Shown: positions 1-7,307, numbered from the stretch's first letter. The stretch is DNA of 10,162 bases from CBDCFL01 sp050300875 (GCA_050300875.1 JBNKYL010000274.1:1-10162), one strand, 5' to 3'. Translations and numbers: made by a program. The notes: generated from the letters alone by a model not told the origin.

Positions 1-1
1 G

Positions 2-1006
2 GCGGGCAAGCTGTGGCACGTGTCGAACCTGTACCAGATCGACCAGCAACAAGCCTTGGCCGACAAGCTGGTGGCTGAAACGTTCGCCGACACCGTATTT
101 TTCACCAATTCTGGCACGGAAGCCTGCGAACTGGCCGTGAAGATGGCGCGCAAATACTGGTACGAAAAGGGTCAACCGGACCGCAACGACATCATCACAT
201 TCAGCGGCAGTTTTCACGGCCGGTCATCGGCCGGGATCGCGGCAGCGGGCAGCGAAAAGATGGTAAAGGGGTTCGGCCCCCTGCTGCCGGGCTTTGTGCA
301 TCTGGAATTCGGCGATCACGATGCGCTGAATGCCGCGATCAACGACAAGGTAGGCGCGATCCTGATCGAACCGATCCAGGGGGAAGGCGGCATTCGGCCG
401 GTTCCGGACCAGTGCCTGAAGGGGCTGAGGGACCTGTGCGACGAACACGGCATCCTGTTGATCCTGGACGAGGTGCAATGCGGCATGGGCCGGACCGGCA
501 AGCTGTTTGCCCATGAATGGGCTGGCATCACACCCGATATCATGATGGTGGCCAAGGGTATCGGCGGCGGCTTCCCGCTGGGCGCGGTGCTGGCGACCGA
601 GGACGCGGCCAGCGGCATGACCGCGGGCACGCACGGGTCGACCTACGGTGGCAATCCGCTGGGCTGCGCGGTGGGGTTGAAAGTGACCGAGATTATCAGC
701 GACCCGGCCTTCCTGGCAGAAGTGAACCGCAAGGCGGGCCTGTTCCGTCAGAAACTTGAAGGCCTGGTGGCGTCACATCCGGATGTGTTCGAGGCTGTGC
801 GCGGGTCGGGTTTGATGCTCGGGCTGAAATGCAAGGTGACCAATACCGATGTGGTCAAGGCGGGCTATGGAACCGATGTGCTGACGGTCCCGGCGGCTGA
901 CAACATCGTGCGCATTTTGCCGCCACTGAACCTGACGGATGACGATATCGCCGAGGCCGTGGCGCGATTGGACAAAGCGGCAAGCGCCGTTGAAGCGGCA
1001 AGCTGA
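2..1006 (+). CDS. argD: Acetylornithine aminotransferase, 3' part
   Basis: This is a PLP-dependent class III aminotransferase. By family it converts N-acetylglutamate semialdehyde and glutamate to N-acetylornithine in cytoplasmic arginine synthesis, and family members may also act as succinyldiaminopimelate transaminase. The reading frame is open to the left edge: the first codons read AGKLWHVSNLYQ, a well-conserved internal ArgD stretch, so the GTG at 20 is not the start and roughly 60 N-terminal residues are missing. Visible motifs are NSGTEACE (about 107-130), FHGRSSA, IEPIQGEGG, LDEVQCGMGRTGK with the PLP-ring Asp at 467-469, and AKGIGGG with the Schiff-base Lys at 554-556, followed by HGSTYGGNPLGCA. 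The gene lies 20 nt ahead of argF on the same strand, which supports the arginine role over another ornithine or GABA aminotransferase. Confidence 0.95.
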   Translation, partial: AGKLWHVSNLYQIDQQQALADKLVAETFADTVFFTNSGTEACELAVKMARKYWYEKGQPDRNDIITFSGSFHGRSSAGIAAAGSEKMVKGFGPLLPGFVHLEFGDHDALNAAINDKVGAILIEPIQGEGGIRPVPDQCLKGLRDLCDEHGILLILDEVQCGMGRTGKLFAHEWAGITPDIMMVAKGIGGGFPLGAVLATEDAASGMTAGTHGSTYGGNPLGCAVGLKVTEIISDPAFLAEVNRKAGLFRQKLEGLVASHPDVFEAVRGSGLMLGLKCKVTNTDVVKAGYGTDVLTVPAADNIVRILPPLNLTDDDIAEAVARLDKAASAVEAAS

Positions 1007-1026
1007 ACAGCGCCAAGGACAGAGCA

Positions 1027-1953
1027 ATGAAACATTTCCTGGATATTCACACGACCGATCCTGCAGACCTGCGGGCCATGATCGAAAACGGCAAGGCGAT
1101 GAAGACTGCGCGCGCCGGGCGCCCCAAGGGCACGCCGGATGACGAACAGCCGTTAGCGGGCCATATGGTGGCACTGATCTTTGAAAAGCCGTCGACCCGG
1201 ACCCGTGTGTCCTTCGACGTGGGCGTGCGCCAGATGGGCGGTCAGACCATGGTGTTGTCTGGCGCCGACATGCAGCTGGGGCATGGCGAAACCATTGCAG
1301 ACACAGCGCGCGTTCTGTCGCGCTATGTCGATCTGATCATGATCCGAACCTTCGAAGAACAGACCCTGCAGGAAATGGCGGAATACGCCACGGTGCCTGT
1401 CATCAACGGGCTGACCAACCGCACCCATCCCTGCCAGATCATGGCCGATGTCATGACGTTCGAAGAACATGCGGGCCCCATAGCCGGGAAAAAGGTGGTC
1501 TGGTCGGGCGACGGCAACAACGTCTTTGCCAGTTTTGCCCATGCTGCGGGCCAGTTCGGCTTTGACCTGACGTTTACCGGCCCGCCGACGCTGGACCCTG
1601 AAAAGGAATGGCTGGATCTGGCCGCGTCCAAGGGCCATCCAATCACCATCGAACGCGATGCAGCCAAGGCGGTTGAAGGAGCAGACCTTGTGGTGACGGA
1701 CACTTGGGTGTCGATGCATGATCCGCAATCCGCGCGCGAACGGCGGCACAACCAGCTGCGCGGCTATCAGGTCAATGCCGACCTGATGCGCCACGCCAAG
1801 GACAATGCGCTGTTCATGCATTGCTTGCCCGCCCATCGTGACGATGAAGCGACGTCCGATGTCATGGACGGCCCGAATTCGGTAATCTTCGACGAGGCGG
1901 AAAACCGGCTGCATGCGCAGAAGGCGATCATGCGCTGGTGTCTGGGGGTCTAG
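1027..1953 (+). CDS. argF: Ornithine carbamoyltransferase, anabolic
   Basis: This enzyme condenses carbamoyl phosphate with ornithine to give citrulline in the cytoplasm. The 308-residue length is usual for the family. The carbamoyl-phosphate loop STRTR is at residues 56-60 inside FEKPSTRTRVSF, and HPCQ is at 134-137. The ornithine-side DTWVSM is at 225-230, and HCLPAHR with the catalytic Cys266 is at 265-271. The ATG at 1027 is preceded by AAGGA (1015-1019) at 7-nt spacing, and the protein starts with the usual MKHFLDI-type N-terminus. The gene follows argD by 20 nt, so the two are probably one operon. Since argD is biosynthetic and no arginine deiminase or carbamate kinase is adjacent, the anabolic form is more likely than a catabolic ArcB. 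Confidence 0.96.
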   Translation: MKHFLDIHTTDPADLRAMIENGKAMKTARAGRPKGTPDDEQPLAGHMVALIFEKPSTRTRVSFDVGVRQMGGQTMVLSGADMQLGHGETIADTARVLSRYVDLIMIRTFEEQTLQEMAEYATVPVINGLTNRTHPCQIMADVMTFEEHAGPIAGKKVVWSGDGNNVFASFAHAAGQFGFDLTFTGPPTLDPEKEWLDLAASKGHPITIERDAAKAVEGADLVVTDTWVSMHDPQSARERRHNQLRGYQVNADLMRHAKDNALFMHCLPAHRDDEATSDVMDGPNSVIFDEAENRLHAQKAIMRWCLGV

Positions 1954-1954
1954 C

Positions 1955-2326
1955 GTGACCGGTGGCCGGGCGGATACCAAAGGGTCACTGGCCCGTGCTG
2001 CGCTGCCGATCTTTGCCTTGGGCGCGCTGATTTACCTTGCCATTTGGTACTTCGCGCCGGACCCGAAGGTGCTGGAGGCTGAACGTGGCCTGCCTTGGTG
2101 GGAAGCGGTGGAAACGTCGCGCGGCATTCAACTCTGGCGCATTCTGGGCTTCCTGCCCGTCAGCATCGCGTCGGTTGTCGCCAGTTTCCTGGCACTTAGG
2201 CGGGCGCGCAAATGGGGCCTGTCTCTGTTTTATCTTGCACTGTTCGTCACGAGCGCTTTCTTCGCACTGGCCGCCGCGTTCGCGCTTTTGACGGGCGGAC
2301 ATGCACCCACGGGAATGCTCGGCTAA
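1955..2326 (+). CDS. Small three-helix membrane protein, function unknown
   Basis: I do not recognise this family. The frame is open from an ATG at 1913 inside argF, but the GTG at 1955 is the better start. It lies 1 nt after the argF TAG, is preceded by GGGGG (1944-1948) at 6-nt spacing, and avoids a long overlap. The predicted product is 123 residues with three hydrophobic segments at about 14-34, 61-81 and 88-112. A basic LRRARK cluster lies between the second and third, which by the positive-inside rule puts that loop in the cytoplasm. There is no signal peptidase site and no catalytic motif that I can see. The 1-nt spacing suggests translational coupling to argF, but nothing in the protein points to arginine metabolism or transport. 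Confidence 0.7.
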   Translation: MTGGRADTKGSLARAALPIFALGALIYLAIWYFAPDPKVLEAERGLPWWEAVETSRGIQLWRILGFLPVSIASVVASFLALRRARKWGLSLFYLALFVTSAFFALAAAFALLTGGHAPTGMLG

Positions 2327-2335
2327 TCGCTGTGC

Positions 2336-2797
2336 TCAGAAATCCCGAAGGATTTCCTTCAGTTCCGGTTCATCCACCATCTTGGCCGCCTTCTTCGGGC
2401 TGACCCAACGCCGTTCTCGTTCATCGCTTTCCGGGAAATCCTCGGTCAATTCGATGACTTTCAGGGGGAATACGGCGGTCTTGCAGGCGATGTCCGGGGC
2501 GTCGTCGCGGCGCTTGCGGTATTTGTATGACCCGAGCGGATCGGGTTTGACCTTGCCTTCAGAAACGCCAGCCTCTTCCCAGGCTTCCTGACGCGCGGCG
2601 TCAGGGTCGTCCTTGCCCTTCATCGGCCATCCTTTGGGAAGGATCCAGCGACCGGTGTCGCGGCTGGTAATCAGCAGAATTTCTTTGTCGCCGGTTTTGG
2701 TCTTTCGATAGCACAAGGCCGCGACTTGTCGGGCCTTGGGTAAAGCCTTGGACTCACTGCTATTGCCGCGCTTACCGCGCCGAATGGACATGTTCAT
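2336..2797 (-). CDS. Nudix hydrolase, diphosphoinositol-phosphatase-like subgroup
   Basis: Nudix enzymes hydrolyse nucleoside diphosphates linked to another moiety, or related pyrophosphates. This 153-residue protein carries the Nudix helix at about residues 60-82, with RWILPKG just before it. The helix keeps the metal-binding core QEAWEEAGV, equivalent to REUxEExGU. It departs from the consensus G-x5-E-x7-REUxEExGU by Lys in place of the first Glu and Gln in place of Arg. As I recall, this PKGWPMKGK type is common in a proteobacterial subgroup related to diphosphoinositol polyphosphate phosphohydrolases, so I do not read it as inactive. The N-terminal 25 residues are basic. ATG 2797 is preceded by an in-frame TAA with no other start between; an alternative ATG is at 2791. 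The ribosome binding site is weak. The substrate cannot be told from sequence. Confidence 0.88.
   Translation of the reverse strand: MNMSIRRGKRGNSSESKALPKARQVAALCYRKTKTGDKEILLITSRDTGRWILPKGWPMKGKDDPDAARQEAWEEAGVSEGKVKPDPLGSYKYRKRRDDAPDIACKTAVFPLKVIELTEDFPESDERERRWVSPKKAAKMVDEPELKEILRDF
2339..2356 (-). terminator. TTCG-loop hairpin at the Nudix 3' end, possible terminator
   Basis: The minus strand reads GAAATCC-TTCG-GGATTTC, a perfect 7-bp stem closed by C-G around TTCG, an unusually stable RNA tetraloop. It covers the codons for EILRDF just before the TGA at 2338-2336. No T-run follows on either strand. It could still end or protect the mRNAs of the convergent genes, which are only 9 nt apart. 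Confidence 0.4.
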
Positions 2798-2834
2798 GAT
2801 GGCTGAAACCGCCTCGGTTCCTTATCTTTCTCCT

Positions 2835-2863
2835 AATATATAGAAATCATTAAAGAATTGCAA
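2835..2863 (-). promoter_or_regulatory. Candidate sigma70-type promoter for the Nudix gene
   Basis: On the minus strand TTGCAA (2863-2858) and TATATT (2840-2835) are separated by exactly 17 nt. They match the TTGACA and TATAAT consensus at 4 of 6 and 5 of 6 positions. Transcription would start near 2828, leaving a leader of about 30 nt before ATG 2797. The spacer is strikingly AT-rich for this GC-rich window. The call rests on motif match only. Confidence 0.5.
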
Positions 2864-2949
2864 ACTATCCACAGGATCACATCTTGGTGCTTGCATCCCA
2901 CGGGGGCAGCAATAGTCTGGCTACGGATGTTTGCGGTAACGGGGGGCGC
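2864..2949 (+). other. gnd leader; no confident promoter seen
   Basis: This stretch lies between the candidate minus-strand promoter and gnd. It stays in frame with gnd from TTG 2884 and GTG 2887, but the encoded residues do not resemble the start of 6-phosphogluconate dehydrogenase. I find no -35/-10 pair with good spacing on the plus strand. A G-run (2941-2946) sits just before ATG 2950 and may serve as the ribosome binding site. Confidence 0.4.
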
Positions 2950-4347
2950 ATGACCAAGGCGGAAATCGGGCTCGTCGGCCTGGCAGTGATGGGCGCGAAC
3001 CTGGCGACGAATATCGCGGAAAAGGGCTTTCGCATTGCGATCCACAATCGAACCGTTGCCCGCATTGGCGAGACCCTGGACGGCGCCGGCGCGCTGTCAG
3101 CCAACATGATCGGTTGCGACACGCCGGAAGCAATGGTTGCGGCGATCGAACGACCCCGTGCCATCATCATCATGGTCAAGGCAGGCGCGCCGGTGGATGC
3201 CGTGATCGAACAGTTCCTCCCCCTGCTGGCACAAGGCGACATGCTGATCGACGCGGGCAACGCCAATTTCCACGACACACGCCGGCGTGCCGAGCGGCTG
3301 GAAGGCACCGGCATCCATTTTGTCGGCATGGGCGTTTCGGGTGGCGAGGAAGGCGCGCGTCACGGGCCATCGATCATGGTGGGCGGACCCGCAGCCAGCT
3401 ACAGCCGCATCGGCCCGTTGGTCGAAGCCATTTCAGCCAAGCATGACGGTGTGCCTTGCGCCGCCCATGTCGGACCGGACGGTGCGGGCCATTTCGTCAA
3501 GACCGTACATAACGGCATCGAGTATGCCGATATGCAGATGATCGCCGAGATTTACGGCGCCTTGCGCGATACCCGAAGTGCTGGCGAGATCGGGCAGTTG
3601 TTCGAGGCTTGGAATGCCGGGCCGTTGAAGTCCTATCTAATTGAAATTACGGGCATTACCCTGAAGGCCACGGACCCCGAAACTGGAAATCCGATGGTCG
3701 AGGAAATCGTCGACAGCGCAGGCCAAAAGGGTACGGGCCGTTGGACGGTGATCGAAGCCCTGTCGCTTGGCCAATCGGCCAGCACGATCGAGGCAGCCGT
3801 TGGTGCGCGATCCTGGTCCGCCGATCGGGCGGCACGAGCGGATGGGGCAGAAATCCTGGCAGATCATGCCGAACCTGTCGTCCCACTGTCAAACGACGAA
3901 TTGGAACGGGCGTTGCTGGCCGCCAAGATCATCGCTTACAGTCAGGGGTTTTCATTGCTGCGCGCGGCGGATGTCGAATATGGCTGGGGGCTGGATCTGG
4001 CGCGGATTGCCGAAATCTGGCGCGAAGGCTGTATCATCCGGTCCGCGATGCTGGACGACATGGCCAGCGCGGCGCGCGCGGGGCTGCCACATGGGCACCT
4101 CATCATGGCGGCGGGTTTTGCTGAGCGGCTGTCGGGCAGCATAGCGGCGCTGCGCAAATTCGTGGCGGCCGCCGCGACATCGGGGCAACCCGCGCCCGCG
4201 CTGTCGGCGGCGCTGGCCTATTACGACACAATGCGTCAGACGCGCGGCACGACCAACCTTGTTCAGGCCCAGCGGGATTTCTTTGGCGCGCACGGGTTCG
4301 AACGGTTCGACGGGCGCAAGGGCCAGCACGGGCCTTGGGGCAGCTAG
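2950..4347 (+). CDS. gnd: 6-phosphogluconate dehydrogenase, decarboxylating
   Basis: This enzyme oxidises and decarboxylates 6-phosphogluconate to ribulose 5-phosphate, giving NADPH in the oxidative pentose phosphate pathway. The 465 residues match the long (about 470-residue) bacterial form. The Rossmann motif GLAVMGANLA is at residues 10-19, VSGGEEGARHGPS at 129-141, and the catalytic HFVKTVHNGIEY with Lys184, Asn188 and Glu191 at 181-192. IVDSAGQKGTGRWT is at 253-266, and the C-terminal NLVQAQRDFFGAH is at 436-448. I chose ATG 2950 because the nucleotide-binding strand begins six residues later, as is normal, and a G-run lies just upstream. TTG 2884 and GTG 2887 would add about 22 unusual residues. 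No zwf or pgl is adjacent. Its stop overlaps that of the convergent moaD-like gene. Confidence 0.95.
   Translation: MTKAEIGLVGLAVMGANLATNIAEKGFRIAIHNRTVARIGETLDGAGALSANMIGCDTPEAMVAAIERPRAIIIMVKAGAPVDAVIEQFLPLLAQGDMLIDAGNANFHDTRRRAERLEGTGIHFVGMGVSGGEEGARHGPSIMVGGPAASYSRIGPLVEAISAKHDGVPCAAHVGPDGAGHFVKTVHNGIEYADMQMIAEIYGALRDTRSAGEIGQLFEAWNAGPLKSYLIEITGITLKATDPETGNPMVEEIVDSAGQKGTGRWTVIEALSLGQSASTIEAAVGARSWSADRAARADGAEILADHAEPVVPLSNDELERALLAAKIIAYSQGFSLLRAADVEYGWGLDLARIAEIWREGCIIRSAMLDDMASAARAGLPHGHLIMAAGFAERLSGSIAALRKFVAAAATSGQPAPALSAALAYYDTMRQTRGTTNLVQAQRDFFGAHGFERFDGRKGQHGPWGS
4344..4347. other. Shared CTAG: overlapping stop codons of gnd and moaD-like gene
   Basis: gnd ends in TAG at 4345-4347 and the minus-strand gene ends in TAG read from 4346 to 4344. 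The palindromic CTAG therefore supplies both stops. No spacer remains for an ordinary intergenic terminator. The nearby GGGC (4338-4341) and GCCC (4350-4353) could pair around it, but only as a 4-bp stem without a T-run. Confidence 0.95.
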
Positions 4348-4589
4348 CCGCCCTTGACCTGCTGCATTAGGTAGATTTCCGCCCCTTCGGGCAGGGGGGT
4401 CGTCACCGATGAATGGATGATCTGCCCGTCAATGGCCACCGACACGCCATCTTCGATGATCGGGGCCAGTCCAGGATATGCGCGGGCGAGTGCGTCCAGC
4501 ATCTCGCCCACGTTTTTTGCCTCCACCTCGACCTTGAGCTTCCCGCCCGTGAAGGCGCGCAACCCGGCCCAGAGGTTGACCTCGGCCAT
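4344..4589 (-). CDS. MoaD/ThiS-family sulfur carrier protein
   Basis: This 81-residue beta-grasp protein ends in a Gly-Gly tail (residues 80-81, QQVKGG). That is the hallmark of sulfur carriers adenylated and thiocarboxylated at the C-terminus. The EVEAKNVGEMLDALARAYPGL helix region, the central VSVAIDGQ strand and the LPEGAEIYLMQQV strand fit MoaD, the small subunit of molybdopterin synthase. Its ATG shares one A with the TGA of the catalytic Mo-hydroxylase gene (TGATG), and there is little Shine-Dalgarno sequence, so reinitiation is likely. The context suggests a role in supplying or sulfurating the molybdenum cofactor of this operon's enzyme, but a general MoaD or another carrier function remains possible. 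No MoaE is adjacent. Confidence 0.85.
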   Translation of the reverse strand: MAEVNLWAGLRAFTGGKLKVEVEAKNVGEMLDALARAYPGLAPIIEDGVSVAIDGQIIHSSVTTPLPEGAEIYLMQQVKGG

Positions 4590-6826
4590 CAGCTCTTGAG
4601 TGCCGCCAGGATCTTGGGCGGCGACATCGGCAGGCTGGTCAGACGCACACCGGCGGCGGCGGAGACCGAGTTGGCGATCGCCGCCAACGGCGGGCAGATC
4701 GAGGTTTCACCAACCCCGCGCACCCCGTAGGGATGGCCCGGGTTCGGCACCTCGACGATGACCGTGTCGATCATCGGCAGGTCAGATGCCACCGGCAGGC
4801 GGTAATCCAGGAAGATCGGGTTCTGCAGACGCCCGTCTTCGCCATAGATATATTCCTCGTTCAACGCCCAGCCGATGCCCTGGGCAGCGCCGCCCTGGAA
4901 CTGGCCTTCGACGTAATCGGGCTGCATTGCCTTGCCAGCATCCTGGATCACCGTATAGCGGGTGATTTTGGTGTGGCCGGTTTCCGGGTCAACCTCGCTG
5001 TCGACGATATGCACTGCGAAACTGGCACCCGCCCCGTCTGGGTTGGATTCGAAATGCCCCGAAATCGGCCCGCCGGTCCTGGACATGCGCTTGGTGATCT
5101 CTTCCAATGGCATGGGCGGGAATTTGCCCGCATTTGGGCCAGCAGGCTTCGCGGCGCCGTCTTCCCAGATGACAGCTTCGGGATCGATCCCCCAGGCATC
5201 AGCGGCCCGAGCGCAGAGCTTCTTCTTGGCGTCCCGCGCGGCTTCGATCGTGGCCAGCCCGCTGGCAAAGGTTGCCCGGCTGCCATGCGACTGTTCGTTG
5301 AACCCAAGCTGCGCCGTGTCGCCAATAGTCACCCGGACGTTCTCGTAGGGGATACCCAGTTCTTCGGCGACCATCAGCCCCATGGACGCACGGCTGCCGC
5401 CGATATCAGGCGTGCCGACGACCAACTGCGCCGAGCCATCATGGCTCAGCGACAGGGATACGGATGTGTCCATGCCAAAGTTGTACCAGAACCCGCAAGA
5501 GATACCGCGACCTGCACCGGGCGCCAAAGGTGCCTTGTAATGCGGGTGCGCCTTTGCGGCTTCCAGGCATTCGATCAGGCCGATGCGCTTGAATTTCGGG
5601 CCGTAGGACGACTTGTCGCCCTCTTTAACGGCGTTCTTCAGGCGCACTTCCAACGGGTCCAGCCCGAAATGGCGGCACAACTCATCGACGACGGATTCCA
5701 CCGCAAATGCCCCCATCGGCGAGCCTGGCGCACGATAAGCGGCCTGTTTGGGTCGATTGGTCATGACGTCATAGGTCTTGTAGTGCACTGCGCCGAGCTT
5801 ATAGGGCGCAAACCCGCATTCGGCAGCCATCGCCGCCGGGGCGCCGGGGAACGCGCCGCCTTGCAGACGAAACTCGCCACTGGCGGCGGTGATCGTGCCG
5901 TCCTTCTTCATACCGATCTTGACGCTGGACGAACTGGAGGATGTCGGCCCGCTGGCACGCAGCACTTCGGACCGGCTCATCACGATCTTGACTGGTCGCC
6001 CGGTCTTGCGGCTGAGCGCCAACGCGACGGGTTCGATGAATACAGTGGTTTTGCCACCAAACCCACCGCCGATTTCCGAACTGGTCACACGCAATTGGCT
6101 GGTTTCGATGCCCAGCAGGGCCGAACAAGTCTTTTGGTCGGCCCAGTGGCCTTGCGTGCAGCACCAAAGCTCGCCCTTGCCGTCGGGACCCAACATGCCC
6201 AGACAGGCATGCGGTTCGATATACCCCTGGTGGGTTGCAGCGGTGTTGAAACTGCGTTCGATGATATGGTCTGCCTCGGCAAACCCTGCGTCGAGATCGC
6301 CGTGTTCATATTCGTGGTAGCCCACGACATTGGGGTGCATGCCCGGCGGCACCGATTTGCTGGCTGCACCTTCGCGGATCACGGGCGCGCCGGCCTTCAT
6401 GGCTTCGTCTACGTCCGTGACATGGGGCAGGACTTCATACGTCACTTCCACCAGCTTGGCTGCATCGCGCGCGATCAGCGCCGATGTCGCCGCCACACCC
6501 GCCACGGCATGGCCATCATAGAGCGCGGTATCGCTGGCCATGACGTTTTCCAGAACGTCCCAGTCGCCGCCGGTCAGCCCTTCGGCGAAATCCGCGCGCG
6601 TGACCACCGCTTTGACGCCATCCAGCGCCAATGCCTTGGACGCGTCGATCTTGACGATTTTCGCATGAGCATGTGGGCTGCGCACGATGGCGCCGTGCAA
6701 CATGCCGGGTGCATAGGCATCGGCGCCGTACTTGGCGCGTCCGGTGACCTTGTCGACCCCGTCAGGGCGACGCGCACGGGTGCCTACGAATTTGAAATCG
6801 CTGGTTTTGACTTCATCAAATGCCAT
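4589..6826 (-). CDS. Xanthine dehydrogenase-family molybdopterin-binding catalytic subunit
   Basis: This is the large (CoxL/XdhB-like) subunit of a heterotrimeric Mo hydroxylase, which hydroxylates a substrate with water-derived oxygen and passes electrons to the [2Fe-2S] and FAD subunits. The 745 residues carry the N-terminal hammerhead domain (about 20-130, DKVTGRAKYGAD) and CTQGHW with Gln225 near the molybdenum. Moco-binding EIGGGFGGK is at 251-259, the active-site loop AYRAPGS at 363-369, GGAAQGIGWAL at 645-655, and GVRGVGE with the catalytic base Glu707 at 701-707. The loop is neither AYxCSFR (form I CO dehydrogenase) nor AYRGAGR (form II), so CO oxidation is unlikely and the substrate is unknown. 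GGAGG (6836-6840) precedes ATG 6826 by 9 nt, inside the 3' end of the small-subunit gene. No signal peptide is seen, so a cytoplasmic location is expected. Confidence 0.93.
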   Translation of the reverse strand: MAFDEVKTSDFKFVGTRARRPDGVDKVTGRAKYGADAYAPGMLHGAIVRSPHAHAKIVKIDASKALALDGVKAVVTRADFAEGLTGGDWDVLENVMASDTALYDGHAVAGVAATSALIARDAAKLVEVTYEVLPHVTDVDEAMKAGAPVIREGAASKSVPPGMHPNVVGYHEYEHGDLDAGFAEADHIIERSFNTAATHQGYIEPHACLGMLGPDGKGELWCCTQGHWADQKTCSALLGIETSQLRVTSSEIGGGFGGKTTVFIEPVALALSRKTGRPVKIVMSRSEVLRASGPTSSSSSSVKIGMKKDGTITAASGEFRLQGGAFPGAPAAMAAECGFAPYKLGAVHYKTYDVMTNRPKQAAYRAPGSPMGAFAVESVVDELCRHFGLDPLEVRLKNAVKEGDKSSYGPKFKRIGLIECLEAAKAHPHYKAPLAPGAGRGISCGFWYNFGMDTSVSLSLSHDGSAQLVVGTPDIGGSRASMGLMVAEELGIPYENVRVTIGDTAQLGFNEQSHGSRATFASGLATIEAARDAKKKLCARAADAWGIDPEAVIWEDGAAKPAGPNAGKFPPMPLEEITKRMSRTGGPISGHFESNPDGAGASFAVHIVDSEVDPETGHTKITRYTVIQDAGKAMQPDYVEGQFQGGAAQGIGWALNEEYIYGEDGRLQNPIFLDYRLPVASDLPMIDTVIVEVPNPGHPYGVRGVGETSICPPLAAIANSVSAAAGVRLTSLPMSPPKILAALKS

Positions 6827-6827
6827 C

Positions 6828-7307
6828 TTACGCGTCCTCCCGCATTTCCTTGGCCGTTTCCATCACGGCCCGGATGATCTTGTCGTAGCCGGTACAACGG
6901 CACAGATTGCCTGCCAGCCAATAACGCACCTCTTCCTCGGTCGGGTCGGGGTTGCGTTCCAACAGGTTCTTGGCTGCCACCAGGATGCCCGGCGTGCAGA
7001 TGCCGCATTGCAGGGCAGCCATATCCAGGAATTTCTGCTGCAATGGGTGCAGGCTGTCACCTTTTGCTATGCCTTCGACCGTTTCGATGTGCTTGCCTTC
7101 GGCTTCTGCACCCAGCATCAGACACGAACAGACCAGCCGGCCATCCACGATGACTGAACAGGCACCGCAATCGCCGGTGCCGCAGCCTTCTTTGGTGCCC
7201 GTCAGGTCCATGCGGTCGCGCAACACGTCCAGCAGGGTTTCGCGTGGGTCGCAGATGAAATCGAACGGGTCGCCGTTGACGGTGGTGCTTACGGTAATCT
7301 TGGTCAT
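6828..7307 (-). CDS. [2Fe-2S] subunit of Mo hydroxylase (CoxS-like)
   Basis: This is the small electron-transfer subunit carrying two [2Fe-2S] clusters between the molybdenum and FAD sites. The 159 residues show both cluster motifs intact. The plant-ferredoxin type is Cys42-x4-Cys47-x2-Cys50-x11-Cys62, and the second domain is Cys101-x2-Cys104-x31-Cys136-x1-Cys138 within QCGICTPG and CRCTGY. ATG 7307 is preceded by AAGGA (7317-7321 on the minus strand) at 9-nt spacing, overlapping the stop of the FAD-subunit gene. The gap to that stop is 6 nt, and only 1 nt separates this gene's TAA from the catalytic subunit's ATG. The length is typical. No Tat signal is present, so this is not a periplasmic IorA- or PaoA-type subunit. 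Confidence 0.95.
   Translation of the reverse strand: MTKITVSTTVNGDPFDFICDPRETLLDVLRDRMDLTGTKEGCGTGDCGACSVIVDGRLVCSCLMLGAEAEGKHIETVEGIAKGDSLHPLQQKFLDMAALQCGICTPGILVAAKNLLERNPDPTEEEVRYWLAGNLCRCTGYDKIIRAVMETAKEMREDA

Noticed and set aside
20..22. GTG 20 as the start of argD
   Set aside because: The frame is open upstream and the upstream codons (AGKLWH) continue a conserved ArgD segment.
1153..1980. A 275-codon minus-strand frame opposite argF
   Set aside because: Shadow of argF in GC-rich DNA; the product has no recognisable motif.
2884..2949. TTG 2884 or GTG 2887 as the start of gnd
   Set aside because: The extra residues do not look like a 6-phosphogluconate dehydrogenase N-terminus, and ATG 2950 places the Rossmann motif at the usual distance.
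4338..4353. Intrinsic terminator between gnd and the moaD-like gene
   Set aside because: The only stem is 4 bp (GGGC/GCCC) and no T-run follows on either strand.
4733..6877. A 714-codon open frame on the plus strand opposite the Mo-hydroxylase catalytic gene
   Set aside because: Its codons lie exactly opposite the real codons. In that phase stops arise only from TTA, CTA and TCA sense codons, which are rare in GC-rich genes. The product is low-complexity and resembles no family, while the minus strand has full family motifs.
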